Numbered from the stretch's first letter, positions 53,312 to 63,520 are shown. The stretch is 64,000 bases of DNA from Saprospiraceae bacterium (GCA_026129545.1 JAHCHX010000004.1:232740-296739); one strand, 5' to 3'. Notes: a model not told the origin generated them from the sequence alone. Numbers and translations are program-made.

Positions 53312-53927
53312 GGGCAGGCAATTTTGACTGCCAAAAGTAGGGGATGGGTTGCAGGGGAGGGCGTCGTTGGGAGGAAAATCGTCCTTCAACAATCAATTTG
53401 GTTGAATAGGAGGTATCTCGCGCTTTGACTTGATTCAAATGACAGCCATTCTCGCTTTGTCGGGTTCTGAGGTGCCATCCCGGAAGCATGGAGGGGTGAC
53501 ACCTCAAAAACAGGTCGAGATGTCACCTTTTTCGTTCCTCAAAAGATGACACCTCTCACAAACCGAGAATGGCTGACGATTTATGCATCAATTGGAAGGT
53601 TGCCGTTCCGCGAAACCTTCCAATGTTTCAAAATTTCGTAAACGTTGCTGGTACCGATGCACTTTCTTGAACGCTTTGTCAACTCTTCTCCCTCAAGGCA
53701 AACGCATCAAAATCGCACAAACCTCGGAGAGGTCAAATGTTGGTAAAAGCGCCCCGTTTTCGCGATGATTACGACCCCGGAGGGGTCGAATGTTGGTGCT
53801 CTGTTTTCCGCAATAGACATTTGACCTCTGCGAGGTCATGGTAATTATCACAAAAACACACCATCTCTACCAATATCAAACCTCTCCGAGGCCAGTTACA
53901 TTTTGAAGAGTTTACCCTGCCCCCCCG
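53312..53927. other. Non-coding spacer with short palindromes and TGACACCTC repeats
   Basis: No gene is supported. Visible structure: three close copies of TGACACCTC/TGTCACCTT at 53497-53564; a hairpin at 53592-53623 (TTGGAAGGTT/AACCTTCCAA); and four related short palindromes of the form GACCTC-n-GAGGTC at 53721-53733, 53773-53787, 53823-53837 and near 53881. Between the palindromes similar words (GTCAAATGTTGGT, GTCGAATGTTGGT) recur. A -7-like TACTTTTG (53332-53339, minus) may start the GH92 message with a ~14-nt leader. Confidence 0.55.
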
Positions 53928-56435
53928 TCACTCGCACCCGCAGAACCTGTCCACAAGGTTCCTCACCCGAAAGTTGAGGTACCCGTGCTCCCCGGGCATG
54001 GCGAAGTCCGAGGGGCAGAGCGTCACCGTCAGTTCGTGCGCGTCGGTCGTCTCGTGTCGCGACAGGAGCGTCTGCCCGCCCTGCTCCACCAGCCACTCGA
54101 GCCCGAATGGCGGGGTGCCCGTCAGGGCGAGCAGCACGTCGGCGCAGCCGTCGCGGCACACCGCCTCGGGGGGGCTGCCGACGGCGACGGCCGGCCTGTG
54201 CCGCCATCGGGCCACGGGGCCCTTGGCCAGCGAGAAGCAGGGGGCCGCGGCGTTGATGCTGTCGTTTGGGAGGAGGGGCCCGGCGATGACGGCCACGAAG
54301 TATGCGGTGTCGGGGTGCATGACGCCTGGCAGGAACGGGAAGAGGAGCGAGTCGGAGTACTGGACGATGCTGCCCATGGGGTCTTGGGGGTTGGTGTAAA
54401 GGATGAGGCGGAGGGTGTCGCCCGGCTCGAGGGCGTGGTTTCCGGGGAGGGCGACGGCGAGTGTGGCGGTTCCGCAGGCGTTGAGGGCGGCCGTGTCGAG
54501 GGTTCCGGCGGAGGTGGCGCAGCATTTTTCCACCGTGACGGAGAAGGTGTGGGGCTGGCCGGGGCATCCCTGTGGGGACACGGGGGTGACGGTGAGGGTG
54601 GCCGAGACGGTGGCGGCGACGTTGGCGGCGACGGCGGCGATGTTTCCGGTTCCGGCTGGTGGCAGTCCGACGGCGGGGTTGTTGTTCGCCCAGTTGAAGG
54701 CGGCGCCGGGGGAGCCGGAGAAGGTGACGGCGATGGGGGCGCCGCCGCAGACGGTGACGTTGGGCGGCGGGTTGAGGGCTGGTGTGGCGGCGACGGTGAC
54801 GGAGAAGGTGTGCGGCTGGCCGGGGCAGCCGAGGGCGACGGGTGTGACGGTGATGTTGGCCGTCTGCTGGACGGGCGACTGGGTCGCGGTGAATACGATG
54901 AGGGAGCCGGTTCCGGCGGGTGGCAGTCCGACGAAGGGGTTGTCGTTGGCCCACTGGAAGTTGGTTCCGGGCGGCGCGTCGAATCCGACGAGGACCTGCT
55001 CGCCGCCGCAGGCGGTGACATCGCCGGGGGGCTGCATGACGGGCAGGGGGTTGACGGTGACGAGGAAGGTTCGGGGCTGGCCGGGGCAGCCGTCGAGCTC
55101 TGGGACATAGGTGACGGTGGCCGTCTCGGTCTGGGTGACGTTGGCGGCGCTGGCGGCGATGTTTCCGGTTCCGGCTGGTGGCAGTCCGACGGCGGGGTTG
55201 TTGTTCGCCCAGTTGAAGGTGGCGCCGGGGGAGCCGGAGAAGTTGACGGCGACGGGGGCGCCGGCGCAGGCGACGATGTTTGGCAGTTGGGCGGCGGTGG
55301 GTCTTGGCCTGACGGTGATGGCGAGGGTCTGCGGTGGGCCGGGGCATCCGAGCGCGGTGGCCGTGACGGTGACGGTGGCGGTCTGGGTGGCGGCGACGTT
55401 CGCGGCGGTGAACGCGATGTTTCCGGTTCCGGCGGGTGGCAGTCCGACTGCGGGGTTGTTGTTCGTCCAGTTGAAGGCGGCGCCGGGGACCGGGCTTGAG
55501 AAGGTGACGGCGACGGGCTCGCCGGCGCAGACGGAGACGTCCGGCGGGTCGTCGGTGGTGGGGGCGGGGTTGACGGTGACGGTGAGGGTGACGGGCGGGC
55601 CGGGGCAGGAGACGGCGCCGAGGGTGTAGAGGGGTGTGACGGTGATGTTGGCGATTTCCTGCTGGGCAACGTTTGCGGCGGTGAACGAGATGTTTCCGGT
55701 TCCGTTGGCTGGCAGCCCGATGGCGGGGTTGGGGTTTTCCCATGCGAAGGTGGCGCCGGGGCTGCCGGAGAGGGCGACGCTGACGGGTGCCCCGGCGCAG
55801 GCGGTGACGGGCGCGGGCGCGTTCGCGCTGGGCGTGGGGAGGACGGTGATGCTAAAGGATTTGTATGTTGAACTGCACCCGTCAACAACAACCAATGCCG
55901 CAAACCCTATCGATATCGGTGTAAACACAACAGGAGCAGTAAATTCGATGTCCCCGAACCCGGAGGAGGGTATCCCCCCTATTGGTTGGTAACAAACCCA
56001 GTAATACTCTGCTACCGGGTCTCCCGGCCCGTAAAAATCAACGTGCACATGCTCCCCGCTGCATACGGTCATGTTTTGGAAGCCGTAAAAAACTGGAGGG
56101 GGAATAACGTTAATGCTCATGCAAACAGGCGTGTTGTCATAGCAGGGATTGGTGGGCGTGGCGCACAACTGCACGGCTCCCGGATCGCCCCAAACGATGT
56201 TCACGCTTTGGCCCGTGGATGGCCCCACAAACGACCCGATGGCGGGCGGCGGCGGGTTGAGCGTCCACACCAGATTGGCCGCGCCCGAGTTGGGTATCGA
56301 GTAGGTGGATAGTTGCAGCCAGCATATTTGAGGGTTCTCCGGGCCGACAATCGGCTCGAGCGGGGGGCATTGGGCACGGGATTGCCGACAGCCAAAAAGT
56401 AGGGCCGCCACCAGAACGGGTAGATATTTTTTCAT
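53928..56435 (-). CDS. Secreted protein of PKD/Ig-like repeats, array copy A (intact)
   Basis: 835 residues from ATG 56435 (MKKYLPVLVAALLFGCRQSRAQ, signal). Seven beta domains of ~85 residues: two divergent ones (up to ~190), then five near-identical ones, each with two Cys (VTACAGAPV and GCPGPP), a core GxxFxWxNNNPAVGLPPAGTGNI and a strand TVTV. The C-terminal ~185 residues (from ATSAGTLDTAALNACG) form a different, Cys-containing domain that ends RNLVDRFCGCE. No T9SS C-terminal sorting domain is recognised. Known PKD/Ig-like arrays are adhesins or surface layers, but the function here is unknown. This is the only copy without frameshifts, and the last unit of the array in transcription order. 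Confidence 0.85.
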   Translation of the reverse strand: MKKYLPVLVAALLFGCRQSRAQCPPLEPIVGPENPQICWLQLSTYSIPNSGAANLVWTLNPPPPAIGSFVGPSTGQSVNIVWGDPGAVQLCATPTNPCYDNTPVCMSINVIPPPVFYGFQNMTVCSGEHVHVDFYGPGDPVAEYYWVCYQPIGGIPSSGFGDIEFTAPVVFTPISIGFAALVVVDGCSSTYKSFSITVLPTPSANAPAPVTACAGAPVSVALSGSPGATFAWENPNPAIGLPANGTGNISFTAANVAQQEIANITVTPLYTLGAVSCPGPPVTLTVTVNPAPTTDDPPDVSVCAGEPVAVTFSSPVPGAAFNWTNNNPAVGLPPAGTGNIAFTAANVAATQTATVTVTATALGCPGPPQTLAITVRPRPTAAQLPNIVACAGAPVAVNFSGSPGATFNWANNNPAVGLPPAGTGNIAASAANVTQTETATVTYVPELDGCPGQPRTFLVTVNPLPVMQPPGDVTACGGEQVLVGFDAPPGTNFQWANDNPFVGLPPAGTGSLIVFTATQSPVQQTANITVTPVALGCPGQPHTFSVTVAATPALNPPPNVTVCGGAPIAVTFSGSPGAAFNWANNNPAVGLPPAGTGNIAAVAANVAATVSATLTVTPVSPQGCPGQPHTFSVTVEKCCATSAGTLDTAALNACGTATLAVALPGNHALEPGDTLRLILYTNPQDPMGSIVQYSDSLLFPFLPGVMHPDTAYFVAVIAGPLLPNDSINAAAPCFSLAKGPVARWRHRPAVAVGSPPEAVCRDGCADVLLALTGTPPFGLEWLVEQGGQTLLSRHETTDAHELTVTLCPSDFAMPGEHGYLNFRVRNLVDRFCGCE

Positions 56436-56477
56436 GGGAAAAGTCAGACGAGCGTTTGAGTGGAAAAGATGAGGAAG

Positions 56478-56609
56478 CTGTCCCAAAAGGTTGATGAGGG
56501 TTTATCAAAGTTTATGAAGGTTGATATTTTGATTCGGAAAGGCAGAGATTCATGCCGTTTTTCACTCCACATATCAACTTTCATCAACCGTATCAACCTT
56601 TTGAGACAG
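56478..56609. repeat. 132-bp hairpin element, copy 1
   Basis: CTGTCCCAAAAGGTTGAT (56478-56495) pairs with ATCAACCTTTTGAGACAG (56592-56609), 18 bp with one mismatch, and the interior contains further GTTTATGAAGGTTGAT/ATATCAACTTTCATCAACC matches. It is upstream of large gene A, within the 306-bp spacer 56436-56741, which holds no gene. Nearly the same element is found at 63262-63393. Confidence 0.8.
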
Positions 56610-56741
56610 GCTCCAAATCGCCTTGTGTCACATAGATTGGAAAGCCGGAACCCTCCATGAAATCTTGGTATTGAAAAAATGCGCCGCGCCGCGTCAAGCC
56701 CAGCATTGCATGAAGTGTTCCGGCTTGCGTGTCAAAAACGG

Positions 56742-57251
56742 TCATTGACAGCCACTTCCGGTAACGGTACAGTTGGCGTTGGTGCGGAAACAACGTTTCT
56801 CGAGGGGCGGGATGTCAACGACGGCGGGGGTGCTGTTGTCGAACACCACCTCGACCTTCACCGTGTCCGTGGCGCTGTCATTGGTGATGCAGACCCTGCC
56901 GGAAAAATCAATACAATGTTCTCTTGGTGCATTTTCTGGGAAAAAACCGGACAATTTCTTGTCAAAAGTGGGGTCGCATCCAGAATCACAATCATCCAGC
57001 GGGCCCGGAGTTTGTGGGAAACTACCGCAGAGGGTGAGATTCGCGTCGCTGAAGGCCGTCACCGACAGGTTGCAATATCCCGGCTCGGTGCAGGTCGCCC
57101 GCTCAGTCACCTGTACGTCGCTCGGCGGCGCGGGCGCTTGCCGCTCGGCCTGCTCGCGGTGGCAGGAGACGACGACGTTCAGGAGGAGCAGGGCTGCTAC
57201 CGCGAGCGCGAGGGTCGTGCGGGGGGGGGGGGCAAAAATTGACTTTTTCAT
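56742..57251 (-). CDS. Small secreted lipoprotein, array copy B
   Basis: 169 residues from ATG 57251 (MKKSIFAPPPRTTLALAVAA). Lipobox VVSC follows a long hydrophobic core (LALAVAALLLLNVVVSC), so it is probably lipidated. The mature part is Pro-rich at first (QAERQAPAPPSDV), then has six to eight Cys, including ATCTEPGYCNLSVTAFSDANLTLCG and DDCDSGCDP. The start region contains a run of 12 G (on the + strand 57221-57232) encoding the Pro residues of codons 8-11. Function unknown. It precedes large gene A on the minus strand, with the hairpin element between. Confidence 0.75.
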   Translation of the reverse strand: MKKSIFAPPPRTTLALAVAALLLLNVVVSCHREQAERQAPAPPSDVQVTERATCTEPGYCNLSVTAFSDANLTLCGSFPQTPGPLDDCDSGCDPTFDKKLSGFFPENAPREHCIDFSGRVCITNDSATDTVKVEVVFDNSTPAVVDIPPLEKRCFRTNANCTVTGSGCQ

Positions 57252-57422
57252 TGTCTCAAAAATTTAGGAGGTGAGGGGAGTGGCGGCTTTCGGGCGCGGG
57301 CCGCCATTTGTTTCGCGCAACAAAGTTAGCCAAAAACTTCGCGGTCGGGCAAGGCTTTGGGGCGGAATTTTCCCCCGCGCGGGGCGTTTTTTGCCCAACA
57401 ATGCGTTGCCGCGCCCCTCCCG
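57252..57422. repeat. Conserved 171-bp spacer, copy 1
   Basis: Between the stop of large copy C and the start of lipoprotein B. It is almost identical to 60547-60718 and contains a self-complementary CCCCGCGCGGGG followed by CGTTTTTT on the + strand. No ORF. Part of the constant block of the array. Confidence 0.8.
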
Positions 57423-59923
57423 TCACTCGCACCCGCAGAACCTGTCGGCGAGGTTCCTCACCCGAAAGTTGAGGTACCCGTGCTCCCCGGGCAGGGCGAA
57501 GTCCGAGGGGCAGAGCGTCACCGTCAGTTCGTGCGCGTCGGTCGTCTCGTGTCGCGACAGGAGCGTCTGCCCGCCCTGCTCCACCAGCCACTCGAGCCCG
57601 AATGGCGGGGTGCCCGTCAGGGCGAGCAGCACGTCGGCGCAGCCGTCGCGGCACACCGCCTCGGGGGGGCTGCCGACGGCGACGGTCGGCCTGTGCCGCC
57701 ATCGGGCCACGGGTCCCTTGGCCAGCGAGAAGCAGGGGGCCGCGGCGTTGATGCTGTCGTTTGGGAGGAGGGGCCCGGCGATGACGGCCACGAAGTAGGC
57801 GGTGTCGGGGTGCATGACGCCTGGCAGGAACGGGAAGAGGAGCGAGTCGGAGTACTGGACGATGCTGCCCATGGGGTCTTGGGGGTTGGTGTAAAGGATG
57901 AGGCGGAGGGTGTCGCCCGGCTCGAGGGCGTGGTTTCCGGGGAGTGCGACGGCGAGTGTGGCGGTTCCGCAGGCGTTGAGGGCTGCCGTGTCGAGGGTTC
58001 CGGCGGAGGTGGCGCAGCATTTTTCGACGGTGACGGAGAAGGTGTGGGGCTGGCCGGGGCATCCCTGTGGGGACACGGGGGTGACGGTGAGGGTGGCCGA
58101 GACGGTGGCGGCGACGGTGGCGGCGACGGCGGCGATGTTTCCGGTTCCGGCTGGTGGCAGTCCGACGGCGGGGTTGTTGTTCGCCCAGTTGAAGGCGGCG
58201 CCGGGGGAGCCGGAGAAGGTGACGGCGATGGGGGCGCCGCCGCAGACGGTGACGTTGGGCGGCGGGTTGAGGGCGGGTGTGGCGGCGACGGTGACGGAGA
58301 AGGTGTGCGGCTGGCCGGGGCAGCCGAGGGCGACGGGTGTGACGGTGATGTTGGCCGTCTGCTGGACGGGCGACTGGGTCGCGGTGAATACGATGAGGAG
58401 CGGTTCCGGCGGGTGGCAGTCCGACGAAGGGGTTGTCGTTGGCCCACTGGAAGTTGGTTCCGGGCGGCGCGTCGAATCCGACGAGACCTGCTCGCCGCCG
58501 CAGGCGGTGACATCGCCGGGGGCTGCATGACGGGCAGGGGTTGACGGTGACGAGGAAGGTTCGGGGCTGGCCGGGGCAGCCGTCGGCTCTGGGACATAGG
58601 TGACGGTGGCCGTCTCGGTCTGGGTGACGTTGGCGGCGCTGGCGGCGATGTTTCCGGTTCCGGCTGGTGGCAGTCCGACGGCGGGGTTGTTGTTCGCCCA
58701 GTTGAAGGTGGCGCCGGGAGCCGGAGAAGTTGACGGCGACGAGGGGCGCCGGCGCAGGCGACGATGTTTGGCAGTTGGGCGGCGGTGGGTCTTGGCCTGA
58801 CGGTGATGGCGAGGGTCTGCGGGGGCCCGGGGCATCCGAGCGCGGTGGCCGTGACGGTGACGGTGGCGGTCTGGGTGGCGGCGACGTTCGCGGCGGTGAA
58901 CGCGATGTTTCCGGTTCCGGCGGGTGGCAGTCCGACTGCGGGGTTGTTGTTCGTCCAGTTGAAGGCGGCGCCGGGGACCGGGCTTGAGAAGGTGACGGCG
59001 ACGGGCTCGCCGGCGCAGACGGAGACGTCCGGCGGGTCGTCGGTGGTGGGGGCGGGGTTGACGGTGACGGTGAGGGTGACGGGCGGGCCGGGGCAGGAGA
59101 CGGCGCCGAGGGTGTAGAGGGGTGTGACGGTGATGTTGGCGATTTCCTGCTGGGCGACGTTTGCGGCGGTGAACGAGATGTTTCCGGTTCCGTTGGCTGG
59201 CAGCCCGATGGCGGGGTTGGGGTTTTCCCATGCGAAGGTGGCGCCGGGGCTGCCGGAGAGGGCGACGCTGACGGGTGCCCCGGCGCAGGCGGTGACGGGC
59301 GCGGGCGCGTTCGCGCTGGGCGTGGGGAGGACGGTGAACCCTGTGGTTGTTCCGGCCCCCCTGCAGCTCCCCATGTACGTCTGTATCACCACTACGCTGC
59401 TCGTAGGCACATACACGTCAGACACGGTGAAGGTGATGTCGTTGGTGCCGGAGGGCGGTATCCCGATGAACTGATTGGTGGAGTTCCAGATAAAGGTCAT
59501 CCCTGGAGGCCCGTAGTCGCCCAGATTGATGCTGATAAAATCGCCGGGACATACGGTGTCGCTAGGCAACGGATTCATGTAAGGTAACAATGCAACGCTG
59601 ATAGTCAGGCAGATGGGGGTGTTGTCGTAGCAGGGGTTGGTGGGCGTGGCGCACAGCTGCGCCGTGCCACCCGCGTCCCAGTCGACCACAACCGTCTCGC
59701 CGCTCGCAGGCCCTATGAACTTGCCGATACTCGGGTGGTTGCCAGTGAGTGTCCACACCAGATTGGCATCGGCGGAGTTGGGTATGGTATATGTGTCGGG
59801 GTTGATATTGGTGCAGGCCTGCGTTTCGGATGGCCCCTCGATGGGCCCAAGCGGCGGGCATTGGGCAAACACGGCGAGGGGCAACATTGCCTGAAGTAGA
59901 AGGTGGGATAAATATCTGGCCAT
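57423..59923 (-). pseudogene. Secreted PKD/Ig-like repeat protein, array copy C (frameshifted)
   Basis: Begins at ATG 59923 (MARYLSHLLLQAMLPLAVFAQ) with the N-terminal domains and repeats 3-4 open in one frame, and then leaves that frame at 58745 (GACGAGGGGC against GACGGGGGC in copy A). Further single- or two-base gaps occur at ~58396, 58484, 58517, 58545, 58586 and 58716 against copy A. The C-terminal ~400 residues are open again and near-identical to A. Domains 1-2 differ strongly from A and E, so it is a distinct variant. Either the gene is broken or the consensus is wrong in the near-identical repeats. Confidence 0.75.
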
Positions 59924-59950
59924 AAGAAAAAAAATTGCGTTGCATAAGGT

Positions 59951-59982
59951 CGCTTCCGGCAGTCAGCGAGCTGCCGGAAGCG
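59951..59982 (-). terminator. GC-rich hairpin between lipoprotein D and large copy C
   Basis: CGCTTCCGGCAG (59951-59962) and CTGCCGGAAGCG (59971-59982), 12-bp perfect stem, 8-nt loop. On the minus strand a T9 run follows ~15 nt later. Either a terminator for D or an attenuator before C. Confidence 0.55.
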
Positions 59983-60045
59983 GATAGGGTATGCCACGAT
60001 GAAAGGAGAAGGCGCGGCGGCGACCCAAGATGCGTGCTGTCCGGC

Positions 60046-60546
60046 TCAGAGGCATCCGTCGTTCGTGTCGCCGCAGTTTATGGAATGAAAGCAATGCTGG
60101 CCGGATGGGGGGATGTTGACTTGCATGGCCGCGCCGGAGCCAAACTTAACCGTCACGGTGACCGTGCTGCTTCCATTGTTTGTGATGCAGACAGAACCAG
60201 TCTTCTCTATGCATCGCTCTCTTGGCACGTTTGCGAGAAACATCCCGGACAGCTCCTTGTCGTTGAACGGGTCGCAGCCAGTGACGCAGCCCGGAAGCAT
60301 TCCGATGTCAATGGGGAAGCTGCCACAGAGTGTCAAGTCTGCATCGCTGGAAGTGGTTACTGACAGGTTGCAAAAGTCTGGGTCGGTGCAGGTTGCCCGG
60401 TCAGTCACCTGTACGTCGCTCGGCGGCGCGGGCGCTTGCCGCTCGGCCTGCTCGCGGTGGCAGGAGACGACGACGTTCAGGAGGAGCAGGGCCGCTACAG
60501 CGAGCGCGAGGGTCGTGCGGGGGGGGGCAAAAATTGACTTTTTCAT
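60046..60546 (-). CDS. Small secreted lipoprotein, array copy D
   Basis: 166 residues from ATG 60546 (MKKSIFAPPRTTLALAVAA). The first ~50 residues are nearly identical to copy B, with the same VVSC lipobox. The rest (from about residue 60) diverges: SVTTSSDADLTLCG, GMLPGCVTGCDPFND, and the end NCGDTNDGCL. The run of G (+ strand 60519-60527) is 9 long, three bases shorter than in B, keeping the frame. Forms a unit with large gene C downstream. Same Cys-rich pattern and unknown role. Confidence 0.78.
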   Translation of the reverse strand: MKKSIFAPPRTTLALAVAALLLLNVVVSCHREQAERQAPAPPSDVQVTDRATCTDPDFCNLSVTTSSDADLTLCGSFPIDIGMLPGCVTGCDPFNDKELSGMFLANVPRERCIEKTGSVCITNNGSSTVTVTVKFGSGAAMQVNIPPSGQHCFHSINCGDTNDGCL

Positions 60547-60718
60547 TGTCTCAAAAAATTTGGGAGGTGAGGGGAGTGGCGGCCTTTGGGCGCGGGGCGC
60601 CATTTGTTTCGCGCAACAAAGTTAGCCAAAAACTTTGCGGGCGGGCAAGGCTTTGGGGCGGAATTTTCCCCCGCGCGGGGCGTTTTTTGCCCAACAATGC
60701 GTTGCCGCGCCCCTCCCG
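60547..60718. repeat. Conserved 172-bp spacer, copy 2
   Basis: Second copy of the spacer at 57252-57422, differing by a few bases. Lies between large copy E's stop and lipoprotein D's start. Confidence 0.8.
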
Positions 60719-63219
60719 TCACTCGCACCCGCAGAACCTGTCGGCGAGGTTCCTCACCCGAAAGTTGAGGTACCCGTGCTCCCCGGGCAGGGCGAAGTCC
60801 GAGGGGCAGAGCGTCACCGTCAGTTCGTGCGCGTCGGTCGTCTCGTGTCGCGACAGGAGCGTCTGCCCGCCCTGCTCCACCAGCCACTCGAGCCCGAATG
60901 GCGGGGTGCCCGTCAGGGCGAGCAGCACGTCGGCGCAGCCGTCGCGGCACACCGCCTCGGGGGGGCTGCCGACGGCGACGGCCGGCCTGTGCCGCCATCG
61001 GGCCACGGGGCCCTTGGCCAGCGAGAAGCAGGGGGCCGCGGCGTTGATGCTGTCGTTTGGGAGGAGGGGCCCGGCGATGACGGCCACGAAGTATGCGGTG
61101 TCGGGGTGCATGACGCCTGGCAGGAACGGGAAGAGGAGCGAGTCGGAGTACTGGACGATGCTGCCCATGGGGTCTTGGGGGTTGGTGTAAAGGATGAGGC
61201 GGAGGGTGTCGCCCGGCTCGAGGGCGTGGTTTCCGGGGAGGGCGACGGCGAGTGTGGCGGTTCCGCAGGCGTTGAGGGCGGCCGTGTCGAGGGTTCCGGC
61301 GGAGGTGGCGCAGCATTTTTCCACCGTGACGGAGAAGGTGTGGGGCTGGCCGGGGCATCCCTGTGGGGACACGGGGGTGACGGTGAGGGTGGCCGAGACG
61401 GTGGCGGCGACGTTGGCGGCGTTGGCGGCGATGTTTCCGGTTCCGGCTGGTGGCAGGCCGACGGCGGGGTTGTTGTTCGCCCAGTGGAAGGCGGCGCCGG
61501 GGGAGCCGGAGAAGGTGACGGCGATGGGCGCCCCGCCGCAGACGGTGACGTTGGGCGGCGGGTTGAGGGCTGGTGTGGCGGCGACGGTGACGGAGAAGGT
61601 GTGCGGCTGGCCGGGGCAGCCGAGTGCGACGGGTGTGACGGTGATGTTGGCCGTCTGCTGGACGGGCGACTGGGTCGCGGTGAATACGATGAGGGAGCCG
61701 GTTCCGGCGGGTGGCAGTCCGACGAAGGGGTTGTCGTTGGCCCACTGGAAGTTGGTTCCGGGCGGCGCGTCGAATCCGACGAGGACCTGCTCGCCGCCGC
61801 AGGCGGTGACATCGCCGGGGGGCTGCATGACGGGCAGGGGGTTGACGGTGACGAGGAAGGTTCGGGGCTGGCCGGGGCAGCCGTCGAGCTCTGGGACATA
61901 GGTGACGGTGGCCGTCTCGGTCTGGGTGACGTTGGCGGCGTTGGCGGCGATGTTTCCGGTTCCGGCTGGTGGCAGTCCGACGGCGGGGTTGTTGTTCGCC
62001 CAGTTGAAGGCGGCGCCGGGGGAGCCGGAGAAGGTGACGGCGACAGGCGCCCGGCGCAGGCGACGATGTTTGGCAGTTGGGCGGCGGTGGGTCTTGGCCT
62101 GACGGTGATGGCGAGGGTCTGCGGTGGGCGGGGCATCCGAGCGCGGTGGCCGTGACGGTGACGGTGGCGGTCTGGGTGGCGGCGACGTTCGCGGCGGTGA
62201 ACGCGATGTTTCCGGTTCCGGCGGGTGGCAGTCCGACTGCGGGGTTGTTGTTCGTCCAGTTGAAGGCGGCGCCGGGGGCCCGGGCTTGAGAAGGTGACGG
62301 CGACGGGCTCGCCGGCGCAGACGGAGGCGTCCGGCGGGTCGTCGGTGGTGGGGGCGGGGTTGACGGTGACGGTGAGGGTGACGGGCGGGCCGGGGCAGGA
62401 GACGGCGCCGAGGGTGTAGAGGGGTGTGACGGTGATGTTGGCGATTTCCTGCTGGGCAACGTTTGCGGCGGTGAACGAGATGTTTCCGGTTCCGTTGGCT
62501 GGCAGCCCGATGGCGGGGTTGGGGTTTTCCCATGCGAAGGTGGCGCCGGGGCTGCCGGAGAGGGCGACGCTGACGGGCGCCCCGGCGCAGGCGGTGACGG
62601 GCGCGGGCGCGTTCGCGCTGGGCGTGGGGAGGACGGTGATGCTAAAACTTTGCCCACTACCTTGACATGTTCCCACATACGGGAAAACGTTAATGCCACT
62701 ACTTGTCGGCACAAAAACTTCGGCAGCGATAAAAAAAATGTCGCCGGAGCCGGAAGGGGGGATGCCCGTGAATTGGTTGCTTGCCGTCCACTCGTAGGTC
62801 TGTCCCGGCGGACCGTTGAAAGCCACACTCACTTGCTCGCCGGGACAGACGGTTATGTGGGGAGGATCTTCCACTATGGGTGGAGGAGCGACATCAATAT
62901 CCATGCAAACAGGCGTGTTGTCATAGCAGGGATTGGTGGGCGTGGCGCACAACTGCACGGCTCCCGGATCGCCCCAACCGATGCTCACGCTTTGGCCAGT
63001 AGATGGCCCCACAAACGAGCCGATGGCGGGCGGCGGCGGGTTGAGCGTCCACACCAGATTGGCCGCGCCCGAGCTGGGTATCGAGTAGGTGGATAGTTGT
63101 TGCAAGCATACTTGAGGGTTCTCCGGGCCGACAATCGGCTCGAGCGGGGGGCATTGGGCAAGGGATTGCCGACAGACAAAAAGAAGAACCCCCACCAGAA
63201 CGGGTAGATGTTTTTTCAT
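60719..63219 (-). pseudogene. Secreted PKD/Ig-like repeat protein, array copy E (frameshifted)
   Basis: Begins at ATG 63219 (MKKHLPVLVGVLLFVCRQSLAQ). Domain 1 is like copy A, but domain 2 is different (PPHITVCPGEQVSVAF, TYEWTASNQFTGIPP). Three indels cluster at ~62280, ~62130 and ~62050, within runs of G or C. The frame is lost, recovered and lost in domains 4-5. From ~62040 to the stop the sequence is again open and near-identical to copy A. Without the indels it would be ~835 residues, a full homologue of A. Confidence 0.75.
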
Positions 63220-63261
63220 GGGAAAAGTCAGACGAGCGTTTGAGCGGAAAAGATGAGGAAG

Positions 63262-63393
63262 CTGTCCCAAAAGGTTGATGAGGGTTTATCAAAGTTTATG
63301 AAGGTTGATATTTTGATTCGGAAAGGCAGAGATTCATGCCGTTTTTCACTCCACATATCAACTTTCATCAACCGTATCAACCTTTTGAGACAG
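63262..63393. repeat. 132-bp hairpin element, copy 2
   Basis: Same sequence and outer 18-bp arms as 56478-56609 (arms 63262-63279 and 63376-63393). It lies in the 301-bp spacer between large copy E and lipoprotein F, which contains no gene. Confidence 0.8.
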
Positions 63394-63520
63394 GCTCCAC
63401 ATCGCCTTGTGTCACATAGATTGGAAAGCCGGAACCCTCCATGAAATCTTAGTATTGGAAAAATGTGTCGCGCCGCGCCCAACATTGCATGAAGTGTTCC
63501 GGCTTGCGTGTCAAAAACGG

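Noticed and set aside
53896..55903. Several open frames of 500-615 codons on both strands inside the PKD repeat region
   Set aside because: The high GC and the repeat structure keep stop codons out of several frames at once. Only the minus-strand frame with the signal peptide and Cys-containing repeats gives a protein-like sequence; the others read as Arg/Pro/His- or Gly/Val-rich runs.
53928..56435. Type IX C-terminal sorting domain on the PKD proteins
   Set aside because: No CTD-like end is visible; the proteins end in a Cys-rich segment (RFCGCE). Secretion by T9SS is therefore not claimed from sequence.
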